Of a DNA stretch of 64,000 nt, positions 34,426-45,009 are shown piece after piece. Location: positions 66,019,501-66,083,500 of the forward strand of contig CM027381.1 of the NCBI GenBank assembly GCA_015680905.1, read 5' to 3'. Position 1 is the first letter of the stretch, and every line of letters starts with the position of its first letter. Origin of the DNA: Coptis chinensis (taxonomy: Eukaryota; Streptophyta; Magnoliopsida; Ranunculales; Ranunculaceae). The notes beneath the pieces are model-generated. The model did no database searches. It was not told the DNA's origin and was given only the letters and a program-made list of their open reading frames with translations. Position numbers and translations under genes: made by a program.

Positions 34426-36036
34426 ATTAAATTGTGTTTTGCCCAGAACCTGCTAAATTCAAATTTCATTCATTTTCTCTGCAGCGTCTGTATCTACTGA
34501 TTACAATCTCTGTTTTGTCCATCTTCTTTTGTTTTAAGCTATTGTATTTGTATACAAGATGATTGTTACCTCTTCTCCATGGCTTCTGTAGTTGTGTAAA
34601 CCTGTAAATGATTAATAGATCCAACAATTGCATAGCAGTCCTTGTTGTGCCTGGTATGTTGTTTCTTATCCAACAAGATAATAAAACATGTTTATGAGTT
34701 TTGTAGTTACCTTTTTTCAGATGCAAATTATTGTGTTCTCCGTCATTGGGGAGATTATGCTGGATGCAAGTAGGAAGATCAGATATCTTTCTATTTGAGT
34801 ACATTAATCCAAGTGATGTTTTATGCCCTTATCATTTTTCAATGGCTTTTAAAAAAATAATTCTGCTGACATTTAAACTTTAAGACTAGTTGCCTATTCC
34901 AAATGATGTCCACAAGAAGCATCATTTGAATTGAGAGCTACTTAAATCCCTAGTTGTTAGGCTAGATTCTTCGCCTTCACAATTCCCTTTCTCTTCAAAT
35001 TTTAAAGATGTGAGATCGTTTGATGTAGTTAGTATTTGTAAATTGCCATATTTCTTTTGGTGCTGAAAATTTGGAATCCTGCGTTCTCCTGCACCAAGTT
35101 AACCACGAAGATTTGTAAGCCTTGTTTACAGTTCTATTATATTTGTTAGGTTCACTTGTAGTTGATGATCTGTTGCCTTAAAAGCTGCATTTCTCCAGGT
35201 CCCATTATTATGCGTTAGAGTAACATTAACAGACGCAAAGTTCTGATCATCTCTTTGGTCTTGCAGTCTGTTACCTCTTACCCAAACATTTTTTTCGCAA
35301 TTCTTTTTGATTCTTTAGTCATTTGCAAGGGGCGTTCCAGTTTATTTTTACCCAAATTTCTTTTGGCAATCCTTCTGTCCTTCAGATAAGCTTACCATTG
35401 CAGTTCATGCCCTCTTGAAACAATAATCATGCAACTTCCGCTAAATTTTTAGCAGAATGCTAAAATAGTTGAACTTGATACAAACTAAATCCAGTCCAAC
35501 TTTTCTCAATTACACGATTTACTTAATTAATTTCCAAATTCTTTTAAAACAAATTATCTACTAATGCAGTGCCATTACCGTGATTCTCAACTCCAAGTTT
35601 TTTTTTTCTTTATCCCAAATTCACGATAAGTACAAAGGAAAAGACCCAACGATATAACAAGAATTCACTAGTTTACGCATATATTGCGAGAAAAATCATC
35701 AAAACCTAGAATATAGAAGAAAGAACTTACACACATTCGAAACTAGCAACCAAATATGCAATCAACTATGTTTGTATGCACAAGTACCAGTACAATGTAA
35801 TTGTCACTTGTGCCTTCCAATCTTAATGCCTGAGTGTGCTGCGTGCCTAAGGAGCTCTTATGCATTAGTGCATAACTCAGGATCGCCTATGCTTTTGACA
35901 TAACTGGAGTTATGGGGTCTCATGCATATATTAACTATTTAGAATTAGGATCCGAAGAAGTTACCTTGCCAATATGCAAAACGGCCTCTGGGCTTAAGTT
36001 ATTGTGTACTGCCCTTCATAACAGCCTTGGGAGAGA
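34426..36036. other. Intergenic region between mTERF and F-box copy 1
   Basis: It should hold the 3' ends of the two convergent genes. No ORF with conserved features was seen. The stretch 35570-35720 (GTGCCATTACCGTGATT, then GTACAAAGGAAA and GCGAGAAAAATCATC) resembles 37360-37404 plus 42943-42990, the same position relative to F-box copy 2, so the duplication includes 3' flank. Confidence 0.5.
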
Positions 36037-37202
36037 TCAAACTTGGAACAAAAGAACTTGTAAGAAATGAACATGGGCTTTAGATACCTCGATTTTGAAT
36101 GTTTTTCTCTTTGCTGTGTCAGAGAGCAAGAGACATCCCTCTCTGGGGTTGTACCCCCCACAATTTACTATCATTTATGTTTGTACCCAAAGGAAAAAAC
36201 ACAAGGTTGATCATTGTGTGACAGATCCAGTTATCATTAATCATTTGCCATACGCGAGTGTTTGATTTGTCGTATTCAACCAACGCCAAAGAACCTTTAA
36301 AGTTCATTAGCAGCCGAGAATTCTCCTCAGTCTCTACTTCCACAGAAGGAGGAAACTTAATGGTACTGAATTCCTCACTATGAATATTGAAAACAAGGAT
36401 GTTATCAAGACAAGAACGACTAGCCAAGCTGTTGATGATCCAAGAATAGTATTCCAGGCCTATAACCCCAGTATATAGCATGAGGAAATTCAAATCTTCT
36501 CCAAGAGCTTTCTCCTATAGTCATGATCTCACCAACGCAACATATGTAGTCAATTTCGTCAAATACAAAATAAGCTCTAACCACTATGTAATTCTTGCTC
36601 ACTTGGTCATAGCCAAAGCCTATATCTTGCTGCAAAAGATCAACTTCCGGATGTATTTTTGGCATAACCATCTGTTTTCTTGTAATTGGATTGGTAACAA
36701 TGAGAGGGTCTGTACTTGCAGGCAGCTTCACACATTCTCGAGTACTTAAATTGCAGATCAAAACAGGATCTACGAAAGCAAAGCCGCGTCTATAAACGCA
36801 ATCTTGAGCTATACAAAGTAAGCCATTGCAAGAACCAAAAATGTAGAAGTACAACCCCACTTGAATTTCTGACATCAGAATCTCCTCAAAAGCACTCCAA
36901 CAATTATCTCCTTGCTCTACCAAAGAATATATAGAAAGCTTATGACTACAACCTTGCGGAACTAGGACATAACGACGATGTTGTTCACGAGAAATGGATT
37001 GGCTCATGTGCAAGTCAACGAAGTGAGGATTGTGGATTAAACGATACCAGTCCTTACACACCATCCTGCATTCAACCAATGACTCAACTGGAAGAACTAA
37101 CAAAATCTCAAAAACTATCTCGAAAGGAAGATATGGCAGTCCTTTGCACCGCGTTTCGCCTGTACAACAACTTGTATTTCTCTTCACCATTGAACTTTCC
37201 AT
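36037..37202 (-). pseudogene. F-box/FBA-type protein, copy 1 (two frameshifts)
   Basis: From ATG at 37202 the N-terminus carries an F-box (residues about 20-65: LPFEIVFEILLVLPVESLVE, CRMVCKDWYRLIHNPHFVDL) and then FBA-type repeats (GSCNGLLCIAQD, LICNLSTRECVKLP, DIGFGYD, GESSWRR). F-box proteins bind SKP1 in SCF ubiquitin ligases and use the C-terminal domain to hold targets. The frame shifts after EFPHAI near 36490, where it should pass to YYSWIINSLASRS in the +1 frame, and again at 36118, where CTCTGAC stands for CTCTATGAC in copy 2; past that an open frame runs to a TGA at 36039-36037. It is either a young pseudogene or a gene with two sequencing errors. A close paralogue lies at 43013-49851. 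Confidence 0.8.
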
Positions 37203-37409
37203 AACCTCTTATCTTTTTTATGTCACAAGTGAATGAGTATAACATAAACCCGAGATTAAAATATCAGAAACTAACAAAGAAAAACCCAGGCATGGTATCA
37301 TAACTTAAAGTGGCAAGACAATATAGAGGAAGAAAATGAGACCTTTTTCCCAATTGTATAGTGCCACTACCGTGATTGACCATGTGTACAAAGGAAATGT
37401 GCAACTTAG
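37203..37409. other. Upstream region of F-box copy 1, up to the copia insertion
   Basis: No gene is supported. It ends with CAACTTAG, whose last five bases (37405-37409) form the left half of a target-site duplication. Confidence 0.6.
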
Positions 37410-38073
37410 TGTTGGGGATTACACCAATACCAATCGGTTCCCCACTACACAGATAACTTGTATGAACACAATTCAACTCCAGATAAATTCTAAATATCAA
37501 CTACAACCTATACTAACATGCCCAACTCGCTAAACAACTATTAACAATGTGATAATAATGTAAAGCGGTAAAAGCAAACCACAACACAAAGATTTACCGT
37601 GGTTCGCCAATGATGCCTACTTCCACAAGAGCCGCTTCTTAATAAAGTGGGAAGGAAGATTACAATCTCTCCTTACGCTCACCTTACTAGATCACTTTAT
37701 CTCTTTTGCTGGGTTGTATCTCCTAAAGGTTCTCTCTTTTTGTTTTAGTCCGATTCCAATCCTTCCGACTTGTTTGGTTCTCGTTAGGTTAGGTTTTCCA
37801 AAACCTTGATTTTGGTTTTATCTCCAAAACCAAATTCGCGGTACCGTAGCAAAGCCCACGAAAAATAACCTGACTGGCGTATGGCACTCGAGCGCCGAAG
37901 TCGCTAACAAGACTGAAGCCGGAGGCTGGCGCTTTTTGAGCGCTGGTCGCCTCTATGTTATTGGAACTCGAAGCGAAGTCGCGCCTATCGCAGCGGCGCC
38001 TCGACTTATGCGATGCGAATTCGCCTTTACGTCGGCTCCGGTTTCTCTCCTCATGTGAGGGATAACTCCAACA
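37410..38073 (-). repeat. 3' LTR of the first copia element (minus orientation)
   Basis: 664 bp. It matches 42282-42937 closely for the outer ~170 bp. Further in, the two differ repeatedly where one copy has CAG/CTG and the other CG-containing words, with 1-4 nt indels. Confidence 0.92.
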
Positions 38074-38088
38074 ATCTCCCCCTCGAAA
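38074..38088 (-). promoter_or_regulatory. Polypurine tract of the first copia element
   Basis: ATCTCCCCCTCG on the plus strand gives CGAGGGGGAGAT on the element strand, directly before the 3' LTR. Confidence 0.85.
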
Positions 38089-38350
38089 AATGAGGGGGCT
38101 ACCTCCATGCAATTGCCAAATCAACAGGAGGAGCCATGTCGCCATTCCCAAGAATAGCACAACAAACATCAAACTTACCTTTCGGTAAGACTTTGGTCAT
38201 CATATCCCACCCGCTCTTGTCGGTATGGATCTTCTATACACAAATGCTTGTCTTCGAAAGTACTTCTCTAATCCAATGATAACGCATCGTGTATGTGCTT
38301 GGATCTAGAATGAAAACTCGATTCTTGCTCGCCGGATGGCGCCTCGACCG

Positions 38351-38752
38351 TCACAGTAGAACTACAAACCGCTTTACTTTTAGCCCTAGTTCGTCGAAGA
38401 ACCTCTTCATCCATAGCAACTCTTTGCAACACTCGCTGCGCAATATACTCGCTTCAGAAGTGGAGGGCAACACACTTTTGCAACTTAGATTGCCAAGAAA
38501 CCGCCCCCCGCAAAAGTAACCGTGATAACCGGAGGTGGACTTCATCGAGTCAACATCACCGCCATGTTCCGCATCGCTGTAGCCTTCAAGTAAGGGCTTA
38601 CTTCCACCAAAGCACAAACATGATTTGGAAGTGCCTTTGAGATATCTCAATATCCACTTAACACCTTCCCAATGCTCTTTACCCGGTTGATGTAAATCGC
38701 TTACCACCCCAACGGCGAAAAGCAATGTCCGGTCTAGTACACACCATGGCAT
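38351..38752 (-). pseudogene. Copia RNase H remnant
   Basis: The minus-strand frame reads GKEHWEGVKWILRYLKGTSK, LCFGGSKPLLEGYSDAEHGG, STSGY, then SEASILRSECCKELLWMKRF and FFDELGL. This is the canonical copia RNase H module: the YSDAEHGGD segment holds the first catalytic Asp, and the 'STSEA' region is the usual 'STTEAEY' with changes. A few residues around 38500 are out of step, consistent with small indels. It lies between reverse transcriptase and the 3' LTR, as expected. Confidence 0.88.
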
Positions 38753-38755
38753 ACA

Positions 38756-39640
38756 TCAAACCGCCCCATCGCGGATGCATAAGGAATATTTTCCATCCGA
38801 CTCGCCATGCTCACCCTTAGGACACATCTCTTTGGTCATGCGAACTGGCCACCAAGCGGACAACCGACCGGCTTCGCTTGATCCATGTTGAATCTCTTCA
38901 ACACCTTTTCTCAATGTAGCTTTCTTGAGAAAGCCACAACTTTCCACTCTTTTCACACGAAAGTGATCCGCATCCCAAGTATCTGCTTTGCTTGACCCAA
39001 ATCCTTCATCTCAAAGGACTTACTCAAGTCTTTCTTCAGATTGATATCTTGTTGATGTTTGGGCCAACTATCAACATATCATCCACATACAAAGAATAAG
39101 CACAATGAAATCTCCATCCGGAAATCTCTCGAACAAACGCGACAATGATCGGAAGCGCACTTCTTGTATCCTTTGCTTCACCATAAAGGAGTCAAACTTT
39201 ATGTACCACCGTCTCGGTGCTTGTTTCAACCCATACAAGCTCTTTATCGCCTTGCATACTAGGTGCTCCTTGCCTTTGACCTCAAACCCTCGGCCGGGTC
39301 CATGTAGACATCTTCTTCAAGGTCTCCATGAAGAAAAGTCGTCTTGACATCTAGTCGCCAACCTCTAGGTTCATACTTGCGGCCATACCCAATACCACCC
39401 GGATAGAAGTCATCTTCACTACAGAGAGAAAAATCTCATCAAAGTCAATTCCTTTCCTTTGACCAATCCCTTCACAACAAGGCGAGCTTTGTGCCTTGGG
39501 TGAGGATTGTTCTCCTCATGCTTGACTTTGTATATCCACTTATTCTTGAGAACTTTTCTCCCCGGTTTCTCAACTAACTCATAAGTGTGATTCTTATGCA
39601 AAGAATCCATCTCGCCATGCATGGCCTTCAACCACTTTTC
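38756..39640 (-). pseudogene. Copia reverse transcriptase remnant
   Basis: The frame 39631-39419 reads AMHGEMDSLHKNHTYELVEK, KNKWIYKVKHEENNPHPRHK and ARLVVKG, the start of copia reverse transcriptase. Downstream frames on the same strand continue: near 39200-39320 the region opposite CTTCATGGAGACCTTGAAG encodes FLHGDLEE-like residues, and 39085-39050 the catalytic Y-VDDM box is readable opposite CATATCATCCACATAC. 38956-38756 carries the 'ERFNM-AKPV' to 'PYAS' end region. Frame breaks are frequent. Confidence 0.85.
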
Positions 39641-40009
39641 TTTGTCTCAGCACCTTCAAGTGCCTCTTGATAGTACATAGGTTCTCCACCATCCGATAGT
39701 AGCACGTGACGCATGTGGTGGATACCGGTGAAGCTAGTCTCTCTTCTGCCGGACCCTCCTTGCCCCATCTGGCCGGTGCCTCGTGAGGTTGCACTTCGCT
39801 TGCTCGTGGTGGTTCATGCATCTCATCTGCATCTTCTATACCAATAGGTTCTATCCCATCATGAGCAATAGATTCTCATCATGAGCTTCAAACTCATGGT
39901 TCTCTGCATTCTCAATGCCTTCGCGACGCTCCACAAGAGGAACTTCCGGTTCAATCAACAAGATCATTGGTGAAAGCCTCAGAGCTTCACACCCTCCTCA
40001 AAGTCTGCT

Positions 40010-40900
40010 ATGGTTTGGTCTTCCAGAACACAACATCTCGACTTGGATTACCTTCTTGTTAATCGGATCATAGAGTTTGTAACCAAACTTTTCATCTCCA
40101 TAACCCGTAAAAATGCACCGCTTGGCTTTGTCATCAAGCTTGATCTCTCATCCTTCTAATATGCACAAATGCCCCGCACCCAAATACCCTCAAGTATCCA
40201 TAATCAACATCTCTCGCCTTTGACCATACTCTCCTCGGATAATCACTATTCAAAGGCTTTGCGGTGACAGTTGATCACATGCACGGCCAGACGCGATTGC
40301 TTCTACCCAAGAGTTTCTAGGTAGCTTAGAGTGAGATAACATGCATCTTATCCTCTCTACAATGGTACGGTTCATTCTCTCTCGCTATTCCATTCTTTTG
40401 CGGTGTCTTGGGAACGGTCCGCTCATGACTTAATCCCATGACTCGCAATACTCTTCAAATGGCCCAATGTACTCACCCCCATTATCCGAGCGAATACACT
40501 TCAACAACTTCCCCCGGCTCTCTTTCCACCATCTTTGTGGAATTTCTCAAACACGCCAAGTACTTCATCCTTGGTCTTCGGACTATAGACCCATATCTTT
40601 CTTGACGATCATCAATGAATGTCAAGAAGTAACGGCTCCCCAGGTGGGACTTCACTCTCATAGGACCACATAAGTCCGTGGGCACTAGTTCAAGGGACGT
40701 TGTCCTTTCGTGAGACGGGAATCTTTGGAAAGACACCCCGTGTTGCTTTCCTACCAAACAACAAAGTACATGTACTTAAATGTGTACCTTTAATGTCCGG
40801 CATGGCCTTTTGCTTAGCAAGAACTTCCATCCCTTTTATGCCCATGTGACACGCCTCTTGTGCCACAGTTGAGATGAAGCTTCTTCTTCACGCGATTCGC
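40010..40900 (-). pseudogene. Copia integrase remnant
   Basis: The frame 40757-40482 reads HERTTSLELVPTDLCGPM, RVKSHLGSRYFLTFIDDR. These contain the first catalytic Asp (TDLCGP) and the second region (FIDD), after which the frame breaks. 40500-40380 holds the stretch opposite the IRSDNGGEY and NGVAERMNRT regions in mixed frames. 40160-40010 encodes the post-integrase word series KLDDKAKRCIFTGYGDEK and KFGYKLYDP. This fits a copia integrase with several indels. Confidence 0.85.
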
Positions 40901-41134
40901 TTACGCTTTACACAAACTAGCCCGTGTTTTGTAAAGAGAGCAAGTTTTCTTTCCTCGGGCGCTACAATGGAACCTCCAGGTTTCCATACCCCGCTACCAA
41001 ACGAGTTTACAAAGCCATCATCATCTAATTTCCCAAAATTAAATTAGGCTTAACCGTATGTCGGGGACATGTCTTTACATCCTTGAGTGTCAAGGTGTAG
41101 CCGACATTGGTTTCTATATGAACATCTCCAATGC

Positions 41135-42190
41135 CTACAATCTTCGAGACGCATCGCTACCCATCCTCACTTCACCATATTCACCACAGTAGTAGGTAGT
41201 GAAGAATCCCCCGCGCGGACGCGTGATAGGATGCTCCCCAGTATCTATCACCCACTCAGATCCCCCGACATGAGGTACTTTCGACAAAGACACACCACAA
41301 TCGACACAATTCCCCACTAGGTCATCGACTAGTGCGGTAGTATCTCCTGTGTTTCCGTTCCTCTGCACCATGTCTTCATGTACACAGTTATTCTTCTCAT
41401 CCCTCTTCAGTGTTCTGCACTCATATCCGAAGTGGCCTTTGGTGGCACAATAGTAACATTGCCTCTCTGCCTTAGGAGTTCTAGCTTCACCCCTAGATTT
41501 ACTTCTGTCATCACCTCTAGAACGAGATGGTTTTCTGCCTCGACCTCTCCCCCGTTTCTCTGTGAAAAGGACCTCTGAGTTAGAAGAGCTGCTTCTTGCA
41601 CTCCTTCTAGTCTCCTCATTCAACAAAGACGTGGTAGCCATCTCCATGGTAACAATTCCATCCTTGGCTGCTCCATGTAGAGAAACTGCTAATGTCTCCC
41701 AACTTTCGGGTAGAGAGCCTAATAGAAACAAAGCCTCAACTTCGTCTCCCAAATTGATCTTCATCAAATGCATCCGATTGATGATATTCTCAGACTTCAT
41801 TAAGATGCTCGCACATTGAAGAACCTTCTTGGTACTTCGTGGTTCCGCAAAACTTCTTAACGACTAGCACTTTGTTTCCACCGACTTCCTCTCATAAAGG
41901 TCTTCGAAGTTTCTTCCATAGACCGGCGTCGAGTCTCTTAGGCCACATGGTGAAAGACACCGCCGTCAATCCACTGTCGAATGTATCCAATCGCTTTTAC
42001 ACAAGCTTTTTCCACTCGGCCTTCATCGGGGTTTTTTCGGTTTTACTCCCTCATTCTCAATGGGAAGTGCCAAGTCCTTGCGAGATAGCAAGTCTTCCAT
42101 CTTGGCTTTCCAGATGGTGTAGTTCTTCCTATTCAGGACTCATCATACGAAAGTGTTCACGGAATGGTCCATCTCTACAAGTTATTTAAC
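41135..42190 (-). pseudogene. Copia gag and protease remnant
   Basis: The frame 41800-41135 (221 codons) starts in the capsid with NIINRMHLMKINLGDEVEAL, LFLLGSLPESWETLAVSL and SSLLNEETRR-type words. It then has basic RGRGRKPSRSRG and a CCHC zinc knuckle CYYCATKGHFGYECRTLKRD (C-x2-C-x4-H-x4-C). The protease follows at SEWVIDTGEH, where the usual DSGAS/DTGAS core is altered after DTG. The N-terminal third of gag (42190-41800) is present in other frames (RKDLALP-like and IDGGVFHHVA-like words). The upstream primer site at 42267 fits. Confidence 0.88.
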
Positions 42191-42266
42191 CTCAAATCTT
42201 CTCTCGAATTTCACAAACACCTTCCCGACCAAGATTCGGATAACACCCTAAGGCTATTCTAACCAA

Positions 42267-42279
42267 GGCTCTGATACCA
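42267..42279 (-). promoter_or_regulatory. Primer-binding site, initiator Met tRNA type
   Basis: The plus strand GGCTCTGATACCA is TGGTATCAGAGCC on the element strand, a perfect match to the common plant copia primer site. It lies two bases inside the 5' LTR. Confidence 0.95.
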
Positions 42280-42281
42280 CT

Positions 42282-42937
42282 TGTTGGGGATTACACCAAT
42301 ACCAATCGGTTCCCCACTACACAGATAACTTGTATGAACACAATTCAACTCCAGATAAATTCTAAATATCAACTACAACCTATACTAACATGCCCAACTC
42401 GCTAAACAACTATTAACAACAGATAATAATGTAAAGCAGTAAAAGCAAACCCACAACACAAAGATTTACCGTGGTTCGCCAATGATGCCTACTTCCACAA
42501 GAGCCAGTTCTTAATAAAGTGGGAAGGAAGATTACAATCTCTCCTTACAGTCTCTCACCTTACTAGATCACTCTTATCTCTTTACAGGGTTGTATCTCTG
42601 TAAAGGTTCTCTCTTTTTGTTTTAGTCTGGATTCCAATCCTTCTGACTTGTTTGGTTCTGTTAGGTTAGGTTTTCCAAAACCTTGATTTTTGGTTTTATC
42701 TCCAAAAACCAAATTCGCGGGTACTGTAGCAAAGCCCACGAAAAATAGACTTTGAGCGCTGGCGCTCTGGCTGAGCCTCAGTCGCCACAAGACTGAAGCC
42801 GAGCCTGGTGCGCCACTTTGAGCTGGTCGCCTCTATGTTATTGGAACTCGAGCGAGTCGCTCTGACTTATCTTGATGCGAATTAAGCCCGTTTACGTCGG
42901 CTCGGTTTCTCTCCTCATGTGAGGGATAACTCCAACA
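42282..42937 (-). repeat. 5' LTR of the first copia element (minus orientation)
   Basis: 656 bp, beginning TGTTGGGGATTACACC and ending ACTCCAACA on the plus strand. A transcript would start within it on the minus strand. Confidence 0.92.
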
Positions 42938-43012
42938 CTTAGTTCATAACTACGTATGTATATGCAGAGAAAAATCGTTTAAAAAACTAACATAATTTTG
43001 TAACCTACAATC

Positions 43013-43431
43013 TTATCGTGCACTGCCCTTCATAACAGCCTTGGGAGAGATCAAACTTGGGAGAAAAGAACTTGCACGACAATGTGAACGTGGACTTCCA
43101 GCTACCTCGACTATGAATCCCTCTTTCTTTGTTGTGTCATAGAGAAAAAGAAACCCTTCGCACGTGTCCACTTCCAACAACATATCAACATTCATTGTTA
43201 TACAAGGAGAAATTAAATCATCCATAATTATCGTGTATTTACAAATCCACTTACTATCCATCATTTGCCAGATGCAAGTGTTTGATATGTCGTCGTGAAC
43301 CCGATGCCAACGAACCTCTAAAGTCTATTAGATTCGGATTATACTTGTCGGTTACTACCTCCAATCGTAGGAGGAAACTTACTAGTACTGAATTCTTCAT
43401 TATGAATATTAAAAAGCAAGGATGTCATCAA
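43013..43431 (-). pseudogene. F-box copy 2, C-terminal piece
   Basis: On the minus strand the sequence leaving the copia LTR reads LTSLLFNIHNEEFSTSKFPP, the counterpart of NILVFNIHSEEFSTIKFPP in copy 1. After a frame break it continues at 43264-43013 with CEGFLFLYDTTKKEGFIVEV and SFLPSLISPKAVMKG. Copy 1 has the matching C-terminal region and downstream bases. ATCAA (43427-43431) at its left edge is the target duplication of the second copia element. Confidence 0.85.
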
Positions 43432-44049
43432 TGTTAGAATAGTTGTATCAACACAAAGAATCCAGAGTAGAAACGTAAGAAACAAAGCGATGACAATGAC
43501 CGTAATTAACAGTGTAATAACCAACCAAGGCGGATTAGTCGTCCTAAGGAAAGATTTCCCTTCCAATGGTGCGAAAGGCAGCAAGTGGCCTTCTTCACAG
43601 ATTTTGCACTAGAACGGACTACCTCTGAAACGACAATATAACTCTCTCTCAAGGCTACTCTGAAGAAGAAGAGAAGAAGAATAGGATAGGTTATCGTTTC
43701 TGTTTCTCTAAGATGGGTTTCTGATCTATTAAAGTCTCTCCCCTCTATGGACTCACAGTCCTATTTATAGAGGTTAGGTCAGTCTCCTAAACAGATAAGG
43801 AAGAGAGACCAACTCCTAATAGAACACCAAAACTTGCTGCTCAAGAAAAAAGCAAAACAAGTTTGGGCAATTAGTCAAACCACTACCCACAATAGTAAGC
43901 CCAAGCCCAAGCCTGAACCCGACCCAATGTGGTGGATAACCAATGTGGGACTATCTATTATGCACTAAAGTGGGGAGAACATTATTTGTTCATCTCCTCC
44001 ACTTTGCACACACACACTAGTATTTAGAAATACACAAGAGATTCCAACA
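43432..44049 (-). repeat. 3' LTR of the second copia element
   Basis: 618 bp; its inner ~370 bp (from GGTTATCGTTTCTG) is almost identical to the other LTR, whereas the outer ~240 bp differs by many short indels. Confidence 0.92.
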
Positions 44050-44062
44050 ATCCCCCACTATT
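44050..44062 (-). promoter_or_regulatory. Polypurine tract of the second copia element
   Basis: ATCCCCCACTATT on the plus strand reads AATAGTGGGGGAT on the element strand, abutting the LTR. A near copy (AATAGTGGGGGACAA) lies about 35 bp further in. Confidence 0.8.
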
Positions 44063-44652
44063 TCAAAATACTAATTGTCCCCCACTATTTTGGAATAGGA
44101 TATTACAAAAAAAATGGGTTAACTAAATGCCAGAGAGAATCGAAAAAACAATGCATAAGATACTGGTGCTTTTCGGGCTTGAACTAGTCATCGGATAACA
44201 TGTTTTATAATACGTGAAAGTGGTGGATTAAAAAATCTTTGAACCAACATTCCCTTGTAGTAAAATAGAGCACATGCACCCACATTGCTCTTTCATTATA
44301 TGCCCGTTTCAAGGTGTTGCTTTTGGCCCTTTGTATTGCGTGTTCCATGAATGCTCTAGAGTACTTGCTCAGATACTCATAAGAACCGACCCAGTTCTAC
44401 ATTCACGTAGGTGGATATCCATCAAGTGTACATTGCAGTTAAAATACACTATCTCATTATAAAATGGACTATGGATTCCAATAAGAGTTATAACTCATCC
44501 TTACTCATTGCAATTCTAGTTATACAAAGTATACTATAGTACCATCTCATCATAGGGTGGGACGTCTCATAAATAAATAAGACGATAGTACTCAAGCAGA
44601 TCTAATTTGGTGACTTGTTTTTCCCTTTGAACCTACTTCATGGGATCTCGAA

Positions 44653-45009
44653 TCACATAGGTAGGGTTGCCGTCAATGTCGCCCTATATCTGGGCATAAG
44701 TCCCATCCCTCTCGACGTAACCACTTGCCTCCAAAAAGTGGTGTGGTCAAACATGTGGCCAAACGAAGTCCAACCTAACATAATCTCTAGCAGCTGCTTG
44801 ATTAAGTTATATCTCAAACTTACATGTATTCTTTTCCCATTGCACATAAGATAACATGTCTTAGCTATTGCAATGAGACAGTTGCAAAGCATATACACAT
44901 CAGGAGGCTGTTTAGAGCCAATAGGAAGATTTGTCAAGAGGTTGCTAACCCACTCAACATCATCACATGCCTTTTCTAAGGCGATTAGCTTGGATGATAT
45001 CCAAGACAC
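44653..45009 (-). pseudogene. Copia RNase H remnant of the second element
   Basis: The minus-strand frame reads SKLIALEKACDDVEWVSNLL, CNCLIAIAKTCY, NGKRIHVSLRYNLIKQLLE and SRGMGLMPR. In order these match copia RNase H (the 'SEFIALxKAxEEAEWLRNFL', 'CDSQAAIxxA', 'YNGKSRHIxRRHxxVRELL' and 'xxGMGLRP' words). The catalytic Asp of CDSQ is replaced by CNC. A frameshift or substitution is implied in the middle (LGWTSFGHMFDHTT). Confidence 0.85.

Larger units (their letters stand above)
37410..42937 (-). mobile_element. Complete Ty1/copia element with CTTAG target duplication
   Basis: Direct repeats 37410-38073 and 42282-42937 both start TGTTGGGG and end CCAACA. CTTAG precedes the element (37405-37409) and follows it (42938-42942). 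On the minus strand the order is gag, protease, integrase, reverse transcriptase, RNase H, the copia order. A perfect initiator-methionine-tRNA primer site and a G-rich polypurine tract lie inside the two LTRs. Protein words such as LVPTDLCGPMRVKSHLGSRY and KNKWIYKVKHEENNPHPRHK point to the Tork/Tnt1-like branch. The coding part is broken by many frameshifts. It inserted between the two tandem F-box genes. Confidence 0.95.

Noticed and set aside
41839..42189. 116-codon plus-strand ORF
   Set aside because: It is antisense to copia gag, whose motifs are readable on the other strand.
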